From Campylobacterales bacterium (lineage in GTDB: Bacteria > Campylobacterota > Campylobacteria > Campylobacterales > Sulfurimonadaceae), in assembly GCA_026390115.1 (NCBI GenBank), contig JAPLGO010000033.1:1-35050 (forward strand): a stretch of DNA of 35,050 bases, given 5' to 3'. Each line of letters begins with the position of its first letter. Position 1 is the first letter of the stretch. The translations under genes and the position numbers were made by a program. Below, piece by piece: positions 8,897-17,505 of this stretch. Below the pieces are notes generated by a model, which did not search any database, was not told the DNA's origin, and saw only the letters and a list, made by a program, of their open reading frames with translations.

Positions 8897-9847
8897 ATGC
8901 AGATAACAGAAATATTTTCCTCACAGCTACCGGTCGGCGAAACGCTCAGCATCAAGAGAAACAGGTATGAGCCGACACAAAAACAAGAGAACTTAAAAAG
9001 AATCAGTATAGTAAGCGGCACGCATGGAGACGAACTTGAAGGTCAATATGTAATCTACCTACTTTCATCATGGCTTAATAAAAATCAAAGTCATATCAAT
9101 GGAATTATAGACCTCTACCCTGCAGTGAATGCTTTGGGAATTGACTCTATAACAAGAGGATTTCCGCTTTATGAAGTAGATTTAAACAGAGCTTTTCCGG
9201 GCGGCAAAGAGGAGTATCTTCCGGGGCAGATTGTTTATGCTTTGGCGCAGGATGTAAAGGGGAGCGATATTGCGATAGATATTCACTCCTCCAATATTTT
9301 CTTGCGTGAAATCCCTCAGATACGAATCAATAAAGAGTTTTCAGCATTTACCCTTCCCCATGCCAAAGAGTTGAACTGTGATTTTATCTGGATTCATGAC
9401 GCGGTTACGGTGCTTGAAGCCACTTTTTCGCATACCCTCAATGAGATGGGGACAAAAACTCTGGTGGTCGAGATGGGCGTGGGAATGCGTCTGACAAAAG
9501 AGTATGGCGTGCAGCTTTTAAACGGGATTTTAAATCTTATGAAAAAAGAGGGCATCATAGTTACGGACGAAGAGTTTGAGGCAAGAGAGCCGTTTTTGTC
9601 GGAAGTCGGCGAGGTTTTTTATCTCAACGCACCGACAAGCGGGCTTTTTGTACCGGAACTGAGTCACTGTGCAATTATAAGCAAAGATGAGAAGATAGGA
9701 ACTATCGTCAACCCGCTAGACGGTGCAATTTTAGAGACTATCTATGCACCGAGCGGTGGAATTTTGTTTACACTCAGAGAGTATCCGATTGTATATGAGG
9801 GTTCACTTTTAGTGAGAATATTTGGAAATAATGATGAAAAAAATTGA
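8897..9847 (+). CDS. M14-family zinc hydrolase, succinylglutamate desuccinylase/aspartoacylase-like
   Basis: The 316-residue protein shows the full zinc site of the AstE/AspA branch of M14 carboxypeptidase-fold enzymes: H43-G-D-E46 (GTHGDE), H130 in IDIHSS, the substrate-binding DLNRAFPG (105-112), and a catalytic Glu at 192 (VVEMG). The enzyme should therefore hydrolyse an amide bond of a small acyl-amino acid or peptide. Within this operon its likely target is the product of the ATP-grasp/alpha-E proteins, which is inference. A beta-rich C-terminal domain (from about 225) is also typical of the family. The gene starts one base after the alpha-E stop and overlaps the next gene by 14-17 bases. 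Confidence 0.87.
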   Translation: MQITEIFSSQLPVGETLSIKRNRYEPTQKQENLKRISIVSGTHGDELEGQYVIYLLSSWLNKNQSHINGIIDLYPAVNALGIDSITRGFPLYEVDLNRAFPGGKEEYLPGQIVYALAQDVKGSDIAIDIHSSNIFLREIPQIRINKEFSAFTLPHAKELNCDFIWIHDAVTVLEATFSHTLNEMGTKTLVVEMGVGMRLTKEYGVQLLNGILNLMKKEGIIVTDEEFEAREPFLSEVGEVFYLNAPTSGLFVPELSHCAIISKDEKIGTIVNPLDGAILETIYAPSGGILFTLREYPIVYEGSLLVRIFGNNDEKN

Positions 9848-10769
9848 AATACTAAGAATTAACTCACTCAATCGTGCACCTCTCATCGTTGAGGGGTACC
9901 TCTTTGAAGGAAGCAACCCTGATGCACCAACCGTTGCAGTTGTAGGAGCGATGGAGGGCAAAACAATTTTGCCTCTTTACACAGCTTCAAAGTTGGTTGA
10001 CTTTTTGAAAAACAGTATGAGTGACTCTCAAAACATTCTTGGAAATATTCTGGTCATTCCCTCCATCAATCATTATGCCCTCAACATAAATGAGCGATTC
10101 TGGCCGCTTGACAAAACAAATCTCAACACCATGTTCCCCGGATATGCAGAGGGTGAAACTACGCAAAGAATAGCAAAGAGATTGTTTGATGCAATCAGCG
10201 GCTACACCCATGGAATTATTTTGGAGAATAGAGAAGATCTCTCTACATGTTTTCCTTATGTAAGGCTCTTTCAATCGGGGTATGAAGATATAGAAAATAG
10301 CAAAAAATTCGGTTATAAAATCGTACACCACAAAGAGTTGCGACCAACAGATACCGTGTCGCTGCAATACAATTGGCAACTTTGGGGAACAAAGGCGTAC
10401 TCGATTATGTGTCCGAATGAGACGCAGATTGATATGAACGGCTCCCATGAAGTTTTAGAGGGGATTATCAGTTTTTTAAGCAAAAACAAGATTATAAAAT
10501 ACAAAGTTCTTAACGGATATGAATCAACAGTTATCACAAAAGAGGACATCGAGATTGTGAAAACTCCAAAGAGCGGTATTTTTATCCCGACAAAGCAGAT
10601 TGGTTCCCATGTCATAAAAGATGAGACAATCGGCAAGATTATTCATGCCATTGAGGGTGAAGTTATCCATAAGATTGTAGCGCCAAGTAACGGCGTTATA
10701 GCATGTCACTACAAAAACGGACTTATCTTTGAAAATGCAGTCTCGTTTAGAATTATCAAGAGTGGGTAA
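9831..10769 (+). CDS. M14-like (AstE/AspA fold) protein without zinc ligands, probable pseudoenzyme
   Basis: The protein is about 312 residues and aligns by eye along its whole length with the upstream M14 enzyme: same length, the NxxFPG region, and a C-terminal domain with the matching phrases SGIFIPTKQIGSHVIKDE and APSNGVI. All active residues have changed: zinc His to M41, zinc Glu to K44 (GAMEGKT instead of GTHGDE), second His to N123 (LENRED), catalytic Glu to M183 and substrate Arg to T. It is thus probably not a hydrolase but a binding or regulatory partner of its neighbour, or an enzyme with other chemistry. Starts possible are ATG 9831 or 9834 (TTG 9822 is less likely). It is the last gene of this operon. 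Confidence 0.82.
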   Translation: MMKKIEILRINSLNRAPLIVEGYLFEGSNPDAPTVAVVGAMEGKTILPLYTASKLVDFLKNSMSDSQNILGNILVIPSINHYALNINERFWPLDKTNLNTMFPGYAEGETTQRIAKRLFDAISGYTHGIILENREDLSTCFPYVRLFQSGYEDIENSKKFGYKIVHHKELRPTDTVSLQYNWQLWGTKAYSIMCPNETQIDMNGSHEVLEGIISFLSKNKIIKYKVLNGYESTVITKEDIEIVKTPKSGIFIPTKQIGSHVIKDETIGKIIHAIEGEVIHKIVAPSNGVIACHYKNGLIFENAVSFRIIKSG

Positions 10770-10780
10770 AATCCACTCTT
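10758..10780. terminator. Hairpin at the convergent junction of the M14-like gene and the transglutaminase remnant
   Basis: A perfect 8-bp inverted repeat (AAGAGTGG at 10758-10765, CCACTCTT at 10773-10780) with a seven-base loop contains the stop codon of the M14-like gene and reaches the stop codon of the minus-strand remnant. It has no long T-run, so its termination strength is uncertain. The full transglutaminase gene keeps only one arm of it (CACTCTT, 14034-14040), which makes this copy the likely ancestral junction. Confidence 0.5.
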
Positions 10781-10924
10781 ACCACTGCGTCTGAATCTGC
10801 ATCTGGCTTTGATTTTGGCTTTGTGTTTGCCCTTTTTGCATTTTCAAAGTTGCATTACTCTCCTCTCGTTTGACATCTACCATAACCGATAATATTTTGC
10901 AGGTAAGCCTATGGAGCGAAGTGC
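10774..10924 (-). pseudogene. Remnant of a transglutaminase-like gene (3' end with internal deletion)
   Basis: Bases 10774-10891 match 14034-14151, the 3' end of the intact minus-strand transglutaminase gene, with six differences by my count (about 95% identity). The match then jumps: 10892-10924 is identical to 14381-14413, so 229 bases in between are missing. On the minus strand the last 32 codons remain open and end in the same Gln/Ser-rich tail, with two amino-acid changes (Asn to Ser, Thr to Ala) and some silent ones. That pattern fits divergence while the copy was still functional. Nothing recognisable continues beyond 10924. It is a scar of a recombination or duplication event at the edge of the enolase block. 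Confidence 0.85.
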
Positions 10925-11055
10925 TAAAGGTTTTTCTAACCATTATCTTGGTTATTTCAGCAATAAAGCTTTACCAAAAGAGCTTAACTCACAATCGTAT
11001 GTAAACTCATTATTTCACCATAAAAGCCAAAATTACTTAAAAAATTACATTTTAG

Positions 11056-12378
<1,323 letters not shown>

Positions 12379-12411
12379 TCTGACTATTGTAAATAAAAAT
12401 CAGACTACAAT
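12379..12411 (+). other. Possible H-type pseudoknot in the eno-crcB spacer
   Basis: TCTGA (12379-12383) can pair with TCAGA (12400-12404), while ATTGTA (12386-12391) can pair with TACAAT (12406-12411). The order of arms is that of a pseudoknot, not of two separate hairpins. It starts directly after the enolase stop and ends 27 bases before the crcB ATG. It does not match the fluoride riboswitch motif. It may be chance in AT-rich DNA. Confidence 0.25.
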
Positions 12412-12438
12412 TACGCCTAAATATCAAAAGGAAAGTGT

Positions 12439-12831
12439 ATGATTTATTCGATAGTCGCTATCGTCTCGGGTGCCGGAATAGGTGCCTTGTTACGATGGTT
12501 TTTAGGACTTAAATTCAACTCGCTTTATCCTGCAATTCCATTAGGAACATTGGGTGCCAATCTTTTGGGTGGTTATCTCATTGGTATCGCAATCGCATTT
12601 TTTGCCACTAATACCGCACTTGCGCCTGAATGGAGACTCTTTATCATCACGGGATTTTTAGGAGGATTGACCACATTTAGCACATTCAGTGCAGAAATAG
12701 TTACGGCTATTCAAGAAGGGCGATTAACCCATGCCGCCATAGGTACGTTATTGCATGTTGGAGGATCACTCATTATGACTTTTTTAGGAATAGCAAGCTT
12801 AATGTATCTACAAAACAGGGGAACACTATGA
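12439..12831 (+). CDS. crcB: Fluoride ion channel CrcB/Fluc
   Basis: The 130-residue, four-helix membrane protein carries the family landmarks: [13 protein letters not shown] in helix one, [14 protein letters not shown] (with the pore Asn) in helix two, and [13 protein letters not shown], the Phe-box and Na-site segment, in helix three. Fluc proteins work as antiparallel dimers that let fluoride leak out of the cell. AAGGAAAG sits before the ATG. The next gene, DUF190, overlaps by four bases (ATGA), and enolase lies 60 bases upstream, giving a compact fluoride-protection set. Confidence 0.95.
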   Translation: MIYSIVAIVSGAGIGALLRWFLGLKFNSLYPAIPLGTLGANLLGGYLIGIAIAFFATNTALAPEWRLFIITGFLGGLTTFSTFSAEIVTAIQEGRLTHAAIGTLLHVGGSLIMTFLGIASLMYLQNRGTL

Positions 12832-13139
12832 ACAATGGGTATCAGTTAACATTTTTTACGCTTCAAAGCCGCCGACACGATGGTATGAATATCGTCAATT
12901 GGTTGGAAGAGATAGCGAAACAATCCGGTATCCACGGAGTAACCGTTGTGAATGCTTCCAAAGGAATCGGACATGATGGAATATGGCATTCCTCCTCGTT
13001 TTTTGAACTCGCTGATCAGCCATTGGAGATTATGATGATTTCCGATGAAGAGGCTTATACTAAACTTTTTGATCGTTTACAAGTAGAAGCTCCTAATCTC
13101 TTTTATACAAAAACCGCCATTGAATATGGAACTATTTAA
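12828..13139 (+). CDS. DUF190 protein, CrcB-associated
   Basis: The 103-residue, PII-like small soluble protein (DUF190) has the typical run of alternating strands and helices and the segment [20 protein letters not shown] near residues 27-46. DUF190 genes are frequent neighbours of crcB; a regulatory, ligand-binding role similar to PII proteins is suspected but not shown. The four-base overlap with crcB implies translation coupling. The start ATG at 12828 is fixed by that overlap. Confidence 0.88.
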   Translation: MNNGYQLTFFTLQSRRHDGMNIVNWLEEIAKQSGIHGVTVVNASKGIGHDGIWHSSSFFELADQPLEIMMISDEEAYTKLFDRLQVEAPNLFYTKTAIEYGTI

Positions 13140-13169
13140 TAATCATTTTCATAGAATCGAAGGAAAAAA

Positions 13170-13751
13170 ATGCAAAAAATTCGTTACCTTATCAAAGACA
13201 ACTACTTCAAGCTGATCTTGCTTACAATCCTTTTGTTTGCAGGAGGCTGGGGTTATTACATCGTTTATGGCGGTAATTTTGGCATCGTGGAAAAAGGAGT
13301 ACTTTATCGCAGTGCCCAGCCTGATAAAGAAGATATAAAATACTATGCTGATAAATACGGCATTCAATCTATTCTTAATTTGCGTGGCAGTGATACTAAT
13401 GATTGGTACACAGATGAGATACAAATATCAAGAGAACTTGGAATAACTCACTATGATTTGGAGTTGGGTGCATATCATGAATTTACAGATGTTGAGATGC
13501 ATACTTTGATTCAAATTTTAAAGACAGCCCCGAAGCCTATGTTGATTCATTGTTTTGGAGGTGCTGATAGAACAGGGTTAGCTTCTGCTATATATGTATT
13601 TACGATTAAGGGAAAATCTTCTTTAGAAGCTAAAAAAAATTTATCTCTTTTGCATGGACATTTGCCCTATCTAGGAAATGGCACTGTAGCAATGGATAAA
13701 ACTTTTGAAAAATTTGTTTTTGAGTACAATTTTAAAGACCCTGTAAAATAA
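13170..13751 (+). CDS. Membrane-anchored dual-specificity (tyrosine-type) phosphatase
   Basis: The 193-residue protein starts with a basic stretch and one membrane helix (residues 13-33), which would place the rest outside the cytoplasm. The catalytic domain has the Cys-based phosphatase loop H127-C128-F-G-G-A-D-R134-T-G, an intact CX5R motif, and the early strand VLYRSAQP typical of dual-specificity-like bacterial phosphatases. The substrate is unknown: phosphoprotein, phosphoinositol-like or sugar phosphate are all possible. AAGGAAAA precedes the ATG. It comes 30 bases after DUF190 and may be read with the fluoride cassette, but its 3' part is more AT-rich than eno. Confidence 0.85.
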   Translation: MQKIRYLIKDNYFKLILLTILLFAGGWGYYIVYGGNFGIVEKGVLYRSAQPDKEDIKYYADKYGIQSILNLRGSDTNDWYTDEIQISRELGITHYDLELGAYHEFTDVEMHTLIQILKTAPKPMLIHCFGGADRTGLASAIYVFTIKGKSSLEAKKNLSLLHGHLPYLGNGTVAMDKTFEKFVFEYNFKDPVK

Positions 13752-14033
13752 GTTGTGTAAATCCACCTATTCCTATTTAATCATCTAGTATATTTTTTCA
13801 TAATGTCACTGAAAGATATACTAAGCTGATGGTAAATTTTATAAAACTTATCACTCTGTAAATGAATTTCCAGTTTCTACAATTTTACTTATCAATAATT
13901 TTGATTCATTCAGATAGGATGTTGTGTCAACTTGAATATGTTTGTAAACAAAAGTATGCATTTTAAGACTAAGAAAAGTGGATAGAACATGAAAAAATTA
14001 GAAAAGTCTTTGTGGTGTTTGTTCTTTGAGATT
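13752..14033. other. AT-rich gap with no supported gene
   Basis: This spacer holds no RNA gene or convincing promoter. A 21-codon reading frame (13989-14054, beginning MKKLEKSLWCLFFE) runs into the duplicated transglutaminase end in the opposite direction. It could be the stump of a gene cut by the recombination that produced the repeat, but it may be chance. Confidence 0.4.
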
Positions 14034-14151
14034 CACTCTTACCACTGCGTCTGAATCTGCATCTGGCTCTGATTTTGGCTTTGTGTTTGCCCTTTTTGCA
14101 TTTTCAAAGTTGTGTTATTCTCCTCTCGTTTCACATCCACCATAACCGATA
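14034..14151. repeat. Direct repeat, second copy (matches 10774-10891)
   Basis: This 118-base stretch is the 3' end of the intact transglutaminase gene and is repeated in the same orientation 3260 bases upstream, with six mismatches by eye. The two copies bracket the enolase-crcB-DUF190-phosphatase block, so they mark the edges of an insertion or a duplication-based rearrangement. Confidence 0.85.
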
Positions 14152-15007
14152 AATAGCTGCTTCCGCTGCTTTGTACCACCCCTTTGAGCGGTGCAATATC
14201 TGCGTAATCTCGTCCTTCGACTAAAAGTATATGCTGTCCACTTGGAATAATGTTGTTTGTCGGGTCAAACTCTGCCCATCCGGCATTAGGAATATAGACC
14301 GCAAACCACGCATGTGAGGCATCCACCCCAAAAAACTTCTCTTGTCCCTCGGGAGGAAGAGTTTCGATGTATCCGCTCATATATTTTGCAGGTAAGCCTA
14401 TGGAGCGAAGTGCGGAAATTGCAAATTGTGCAAAATCTTGGCATACCCCTTTCTTTGCTTTAAATATCTTCTCGACCGGTGTTGTCACATCGCTAAAGCC
14501 TGAGAGAAATTCAAAATCATGAAATATACGCCCCATAAACTCGTTTGTTGCCTCAAACATATCTCTCTCATTATGAAAAGATTCAAATGCATATTGCTGA
14601 ATTGCCTTAGAGCTTGTCGGAATAAGTTCTGACTCAAAAAGAAACTGTTTTGCATCTAAATCTTCAAGATTAAATTTCGATAATCTCCCTATGGCTTCGG
14701 CATAGCTGATCCCGCTGTTTTTAAGTCTGTGAATATTCGCTTGCAGTAGCTCAGGAAAAACCTCTACTCTTGATTTACCCGTAACGGCGAGTGATTGATG
14801 CGGTTCTCTGATGAGAAGATGCTTATTTGAGTTTCCAAACATGTCAATAAATACATGCGACTCATAGACGCTCGGTTCAATCTCCATAGAGAAATTTAGC
14901 AGTTTTTGATGCGGCAGCTCTTTTGGCTTGAGCCTTGTTATATTGTGGCTGAATGTTACCATGCTTTGGTAATTAAAAACTGTCCGGTGGTATATGTTAT
15001 AGATCAT
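14039..15007 (-). CDS. Transglutaminase-like cysteine protease-fold protein (COG1305)
   Basis: The 322-residue protein has a bacterial transglutaminase N-terminal beta domain (1-80) and the core with the catalytic triad C189 (GVCQDFAQF), H232 (SHAWFAVY) and D248 (EFDPTNN). Members of this branch are thought to act as peptidases or amide-transfer enzymes on the product of the neighbouring ATP-grasp/alpha-E proteins. The C-terminal tail is unusual, with alternating Gln and Ser (GQTQSQNQSQMQIQTQW), and it is kept in the degraded duplicate. It is the last gene of a minus-strand operon, two bases after the ATP-grasp::alpha-E fusion. An upstream-promoter signal of its own is not seen. Confidence 0.9.
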   Translation of the reverse strand: MIYNIYHRTVFNYQSMVTFSHNITRLKPKELPHQKLLNFSMEIEPSVYESHVFIDMFGNSNKHLLIREPHQSLAVTGKSRVEVFPELLQANIHRLKNSGISYAEAIGRLSKFNLEDLDAKQFLFESELIPTSSKAIQQYAFESFHNERDMFEATNEFMGRIFHDFEFLSGFSDVTTPVEKIFKAKKGVCQDFAQFAISALRSIGLPAKYMSGYIETLPPEGQEKFFGVDASHAWFAVYIPNAGWAEFDPTNNIIPSGQHILLVEGRDYADIAPLKGVVQSSGSSYLSVMVDVKREENNTTLKMQKGQTQSQNQSQMQIQTQW

Positions 15008-15009
15008 AG

Positions 15010-17505
15010 TTACTCATCATAATGCGAAAAATAGGTTTTTGAAAACTCATCAGAACATGCAATATACAACTCGGATAATTTCGATAAAGCAGTGTTAAAT
15101 TCAAAGTAAAGAGTCTCATTATCGTTTCTTTTCATCATCTCTTTTATATTCAGTGACTGAAGAAGTAGATTTGCCTCTGCCATCGGTTTTTCATAGGAAC
15201 TAAGAGAGTCTTTTGATTTTGGCAGCAGTTTTAGAGCCCGCATAAGCTCTTCCGTTCTATAGGCAAGTGATTTTGGAAACTGTCTGTTGAAAATCAGAAA
15301 TTCTATAACATTTTCAAGAAGCAGTGAGCTTTTATATTTAGCTCGGTAGGCGTTAAAACTCTCTACGGAGTTGAGTAAACCTTCCAAAATATCGTACTCA
15401 ACCGACTTCTCCACATGCCAGCACAAAATTGACCTCGCCTTAGAGATGAAGAGCAAAGCACTCTCGATGTTGTATCCAATGTCATACAGAATAAGCCCTT
15501 GCTCCTTGTATATACTCTCTTTTACAAGCCCTTTATAGGCAAGCATGTAGATAAGCATTCTCTCAAGTTCATTCGCCATGGAGATATTGGAGTGTGTTGT
15601 TTTTTTGGCAAATCCACTCCACTCCTTCTTCATCTTCTCATATACTTTTGTTGAATCTATTGCCAAAATATCTTTAAGATTTATATTTGTGTTGGAGAGC
15701 ATTGAAAAGGTAAAAGATAAACTTCCCTGTCTTGAACCATCTTTTACAACCGAAGATATCTCAATCATAGGAGTTCTCTCTAGCTTTTTTCTGTTTTCAT
15801 CGCTGAAAAAACCGGGGTAGGTCATAGTGAGGTGCGTCAGTGCTTTTTGTAAAATCTCTTGAGATTCCTTTGAAATCATTCCCTCATATCTGTAAAAATT
15901 GGTCATCTTTTTTACAATATGCAAAACAAACCGAGTCGTTGTGATGAGCCGTGAGAGATAACGACCCAGCCAGTACAGATTTTCCGCTTTGAGCGTGGAT
16001 AGATTATTTATAAGCGTGTCTGAATATTTTGCATTTTCAAACATATTGACAAAATTAATCTCTTTCTCTTCCTTGCCAAGTATCCATAAATCTTTACTTG
16101 TTCCGCCTTTTTGCGAGGAGACAAGGAGGGCATCTTTTATGGATGAAACCCTTACGAGTCCCCCGTTCATCACGGAATATTCATCATCCGATTTAAGAGA
16201 GAAGGTTCTAATTGTAGCACTTCTTGGCTCAATGGTATTATTTGCATAATAGGGCACAGTCGAGAAACTAATCTCCTCTTGGGCTACATACTGATTCGGG
16301 CTTTGAAGGAGGAGACTCTTGAGTTCTTCTCTCTCGGTTTCAGACATTTTTTTGCAAAAATAGACCTGAACACTCTCTGTTCTGTCAATTCTCTTAATAA
16401 TGAGTTTATCCAAATTTTCAAGAACAAACTCAAGCTCCTTCTCTTGCCCACACCACCATGTGGCAATTTGAGGGAGAATAAGCGTTTCATTGAGAAAATA
16501 TTGAGATGCCTTCTCCATGAAGGGATTGAGACCGATATTTTCTAAAATCGCACTCCCTACTGGATTTATCATGTTCAAATTATCTTGTCTCATGACATCT
16601 ACAAGACCGGCAACTCCAAGTTTGGAGCTGTTTTTTAACTCCAGAGGGTCGCAATATCTATCATCCACTCTTCGGATAAGCGTATCCACTCTTTTAAGAC
16701 CGCCAAGATTTTTGAGCCAAAGAGAGCCGTTCTTTGTGAGTAAATCTTCGCCTTGAACCAGCTCGATATTTAAAAAAGAACTCAAATAGGAGTGTTCAAA
16801 ATAGGTCTCATTATAGGGTCCGGGGGTAAGAAGTGCAGCAACAGAATCCTCGTTAAGTTTAAATTTTTTAAACATATTTTTAAACTCTTCAAGAAAAGAG
16901 AAGAGCTTTTTGGTCTCTATATTTGGGTACAACTCTTTTGCAATAACATTCATAGTGAGTCGATTTTCTATTGCGTACCCTAACCCTGAGGGTGCCTGAG
17001 TTCTGTCATTTATAACCCACATTTTTTCATCTGGACCGCGGGCGAGGTCGGTTGCATAAAAGTATAAATTAAAATTTTCTTTTAACCCGAAGTTATACAC
17101 CTCAGGAGAAAAACCTTTGTGGGAGAAGATAACTTCTGCGGGGATAATATTCTCTTTAATAAGTTTTTGCTCTGAGTACAAATCTTTTAAAATCAGATTC
17201 AAAAGTTTTGCTCTCTGCTGCAGCCCTTTTGTTATCTCACTCCATTCTAATTCTGAGATAACAAAAGGGATTGGGTCTAAGCTCCATGAGCGGTTCGTAT
17301 TTCCGTCTATGCTATTGTAAACATTGTAGGTAACGCCATTATCTTCAAGAAGCCAATCAATCTCCGACTGTCTCTCTTGCAAAGTTTCAAAGCCTACGGA
17401 TTTGAGGCTCTCTGCAACCTCTTTCCATGGCTCTTTTACCTTTTTTTCTCTATTAAACATCTCATCACATGATGATTTTAAAACATAACTATCAAAAATC
17501 GGCAT
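15010..17505 (-). CDS. Permuted ATP-grasp::alpha-E fusion protein (COG2308-COG2307)
   Basis: The 831-residue fusion carries an ATP-grasp region of about 1-490, with NDRTQAPSGLGYAIENR (166-182), LLTPGPYNETYFEHSYL (225-241) and RRVDD (278-282), followed by an alpha-E region from about 500 with ENLYWLGRYLSRL (508-520). It is the one-chain version of the split pair at 6858-8895. Two differences stand out. The segment after IIKR (371) has RTESVQ where the stand-alone protein has a glycine loop. The alpha-E signature has Ser in place of the first Glu of ERxE. The first may be a trait of this subfamily. The ATG follows the stop of the DUF2126 gene directly (TAGATG), so translation is coupled. Confidence 0.92.
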   Translation of the reverse strand: MPIFDSYVLKSSCDEMFNREKKVKEPWKEVAESLKSVGFETLQERQSEIDWLLEDNGVTYNVYNSIDGNTNRSWSLDPIPFVISELEWSEITKGLQQRAKLLNLILKDLYSEQKLIKENIIPAEVIFSHKGFSPEVYNFGLKENFNLYFYATDLARGPDEKMWVINDRTQAPSGLGYAIENRLTMNVIAKELYPNIETKKLFSFLEEFKNMFKKFKLNEDSVAALLTPGPYNETYFEHSYLSSFLNIELVQGEDLLTKNGSLWLKNLGGLKRVDTLIRRVDDRYCDPLELKNSSKLGVAGLVDVMRQDNLNMINPVGSAILENIGLNPFMEKASQYFLNETLILPQIATWWCGQEKELEFVLENLDKLIIKRIDRTESVQVYFCKKMSETEREELKSLLLQSPNQYVAQEEISFSTVPYYANNTIEPRSATIRTFSLKSDDEYSVMNGGLVRVSSIKDALLVSSQKGGTSKDLWILGKEEKEINFVNMFENAKYSDTLINNLSTLKAENLYWLGRYLSRLITTTRFVLHIVKKMTNFYRYEGMISKESQEILQKALTHLTMTYPGFFSDENRKKLERTPMIEISSVVKDGSRQGSLSFTFSMLSNTNINLKDILAIDSTKVYEKMKKEWSGFAKKTTHSNISMANELERMLIYMLAYKGLVKESIYKEQGLILYDIGYNIESALLFISKARSILCWHVEKSVEYDILEGLLNSVESFNAYRAKYKSSLLLENVIEFLIFNRQFPKSLAYRTEELMRALKLLPKSKDSLSSYEKPMAEANLLLQSLNIKEMMKRNDNETLYFEFNTALSKLSELYIACSDEFSKTYFSHYDE

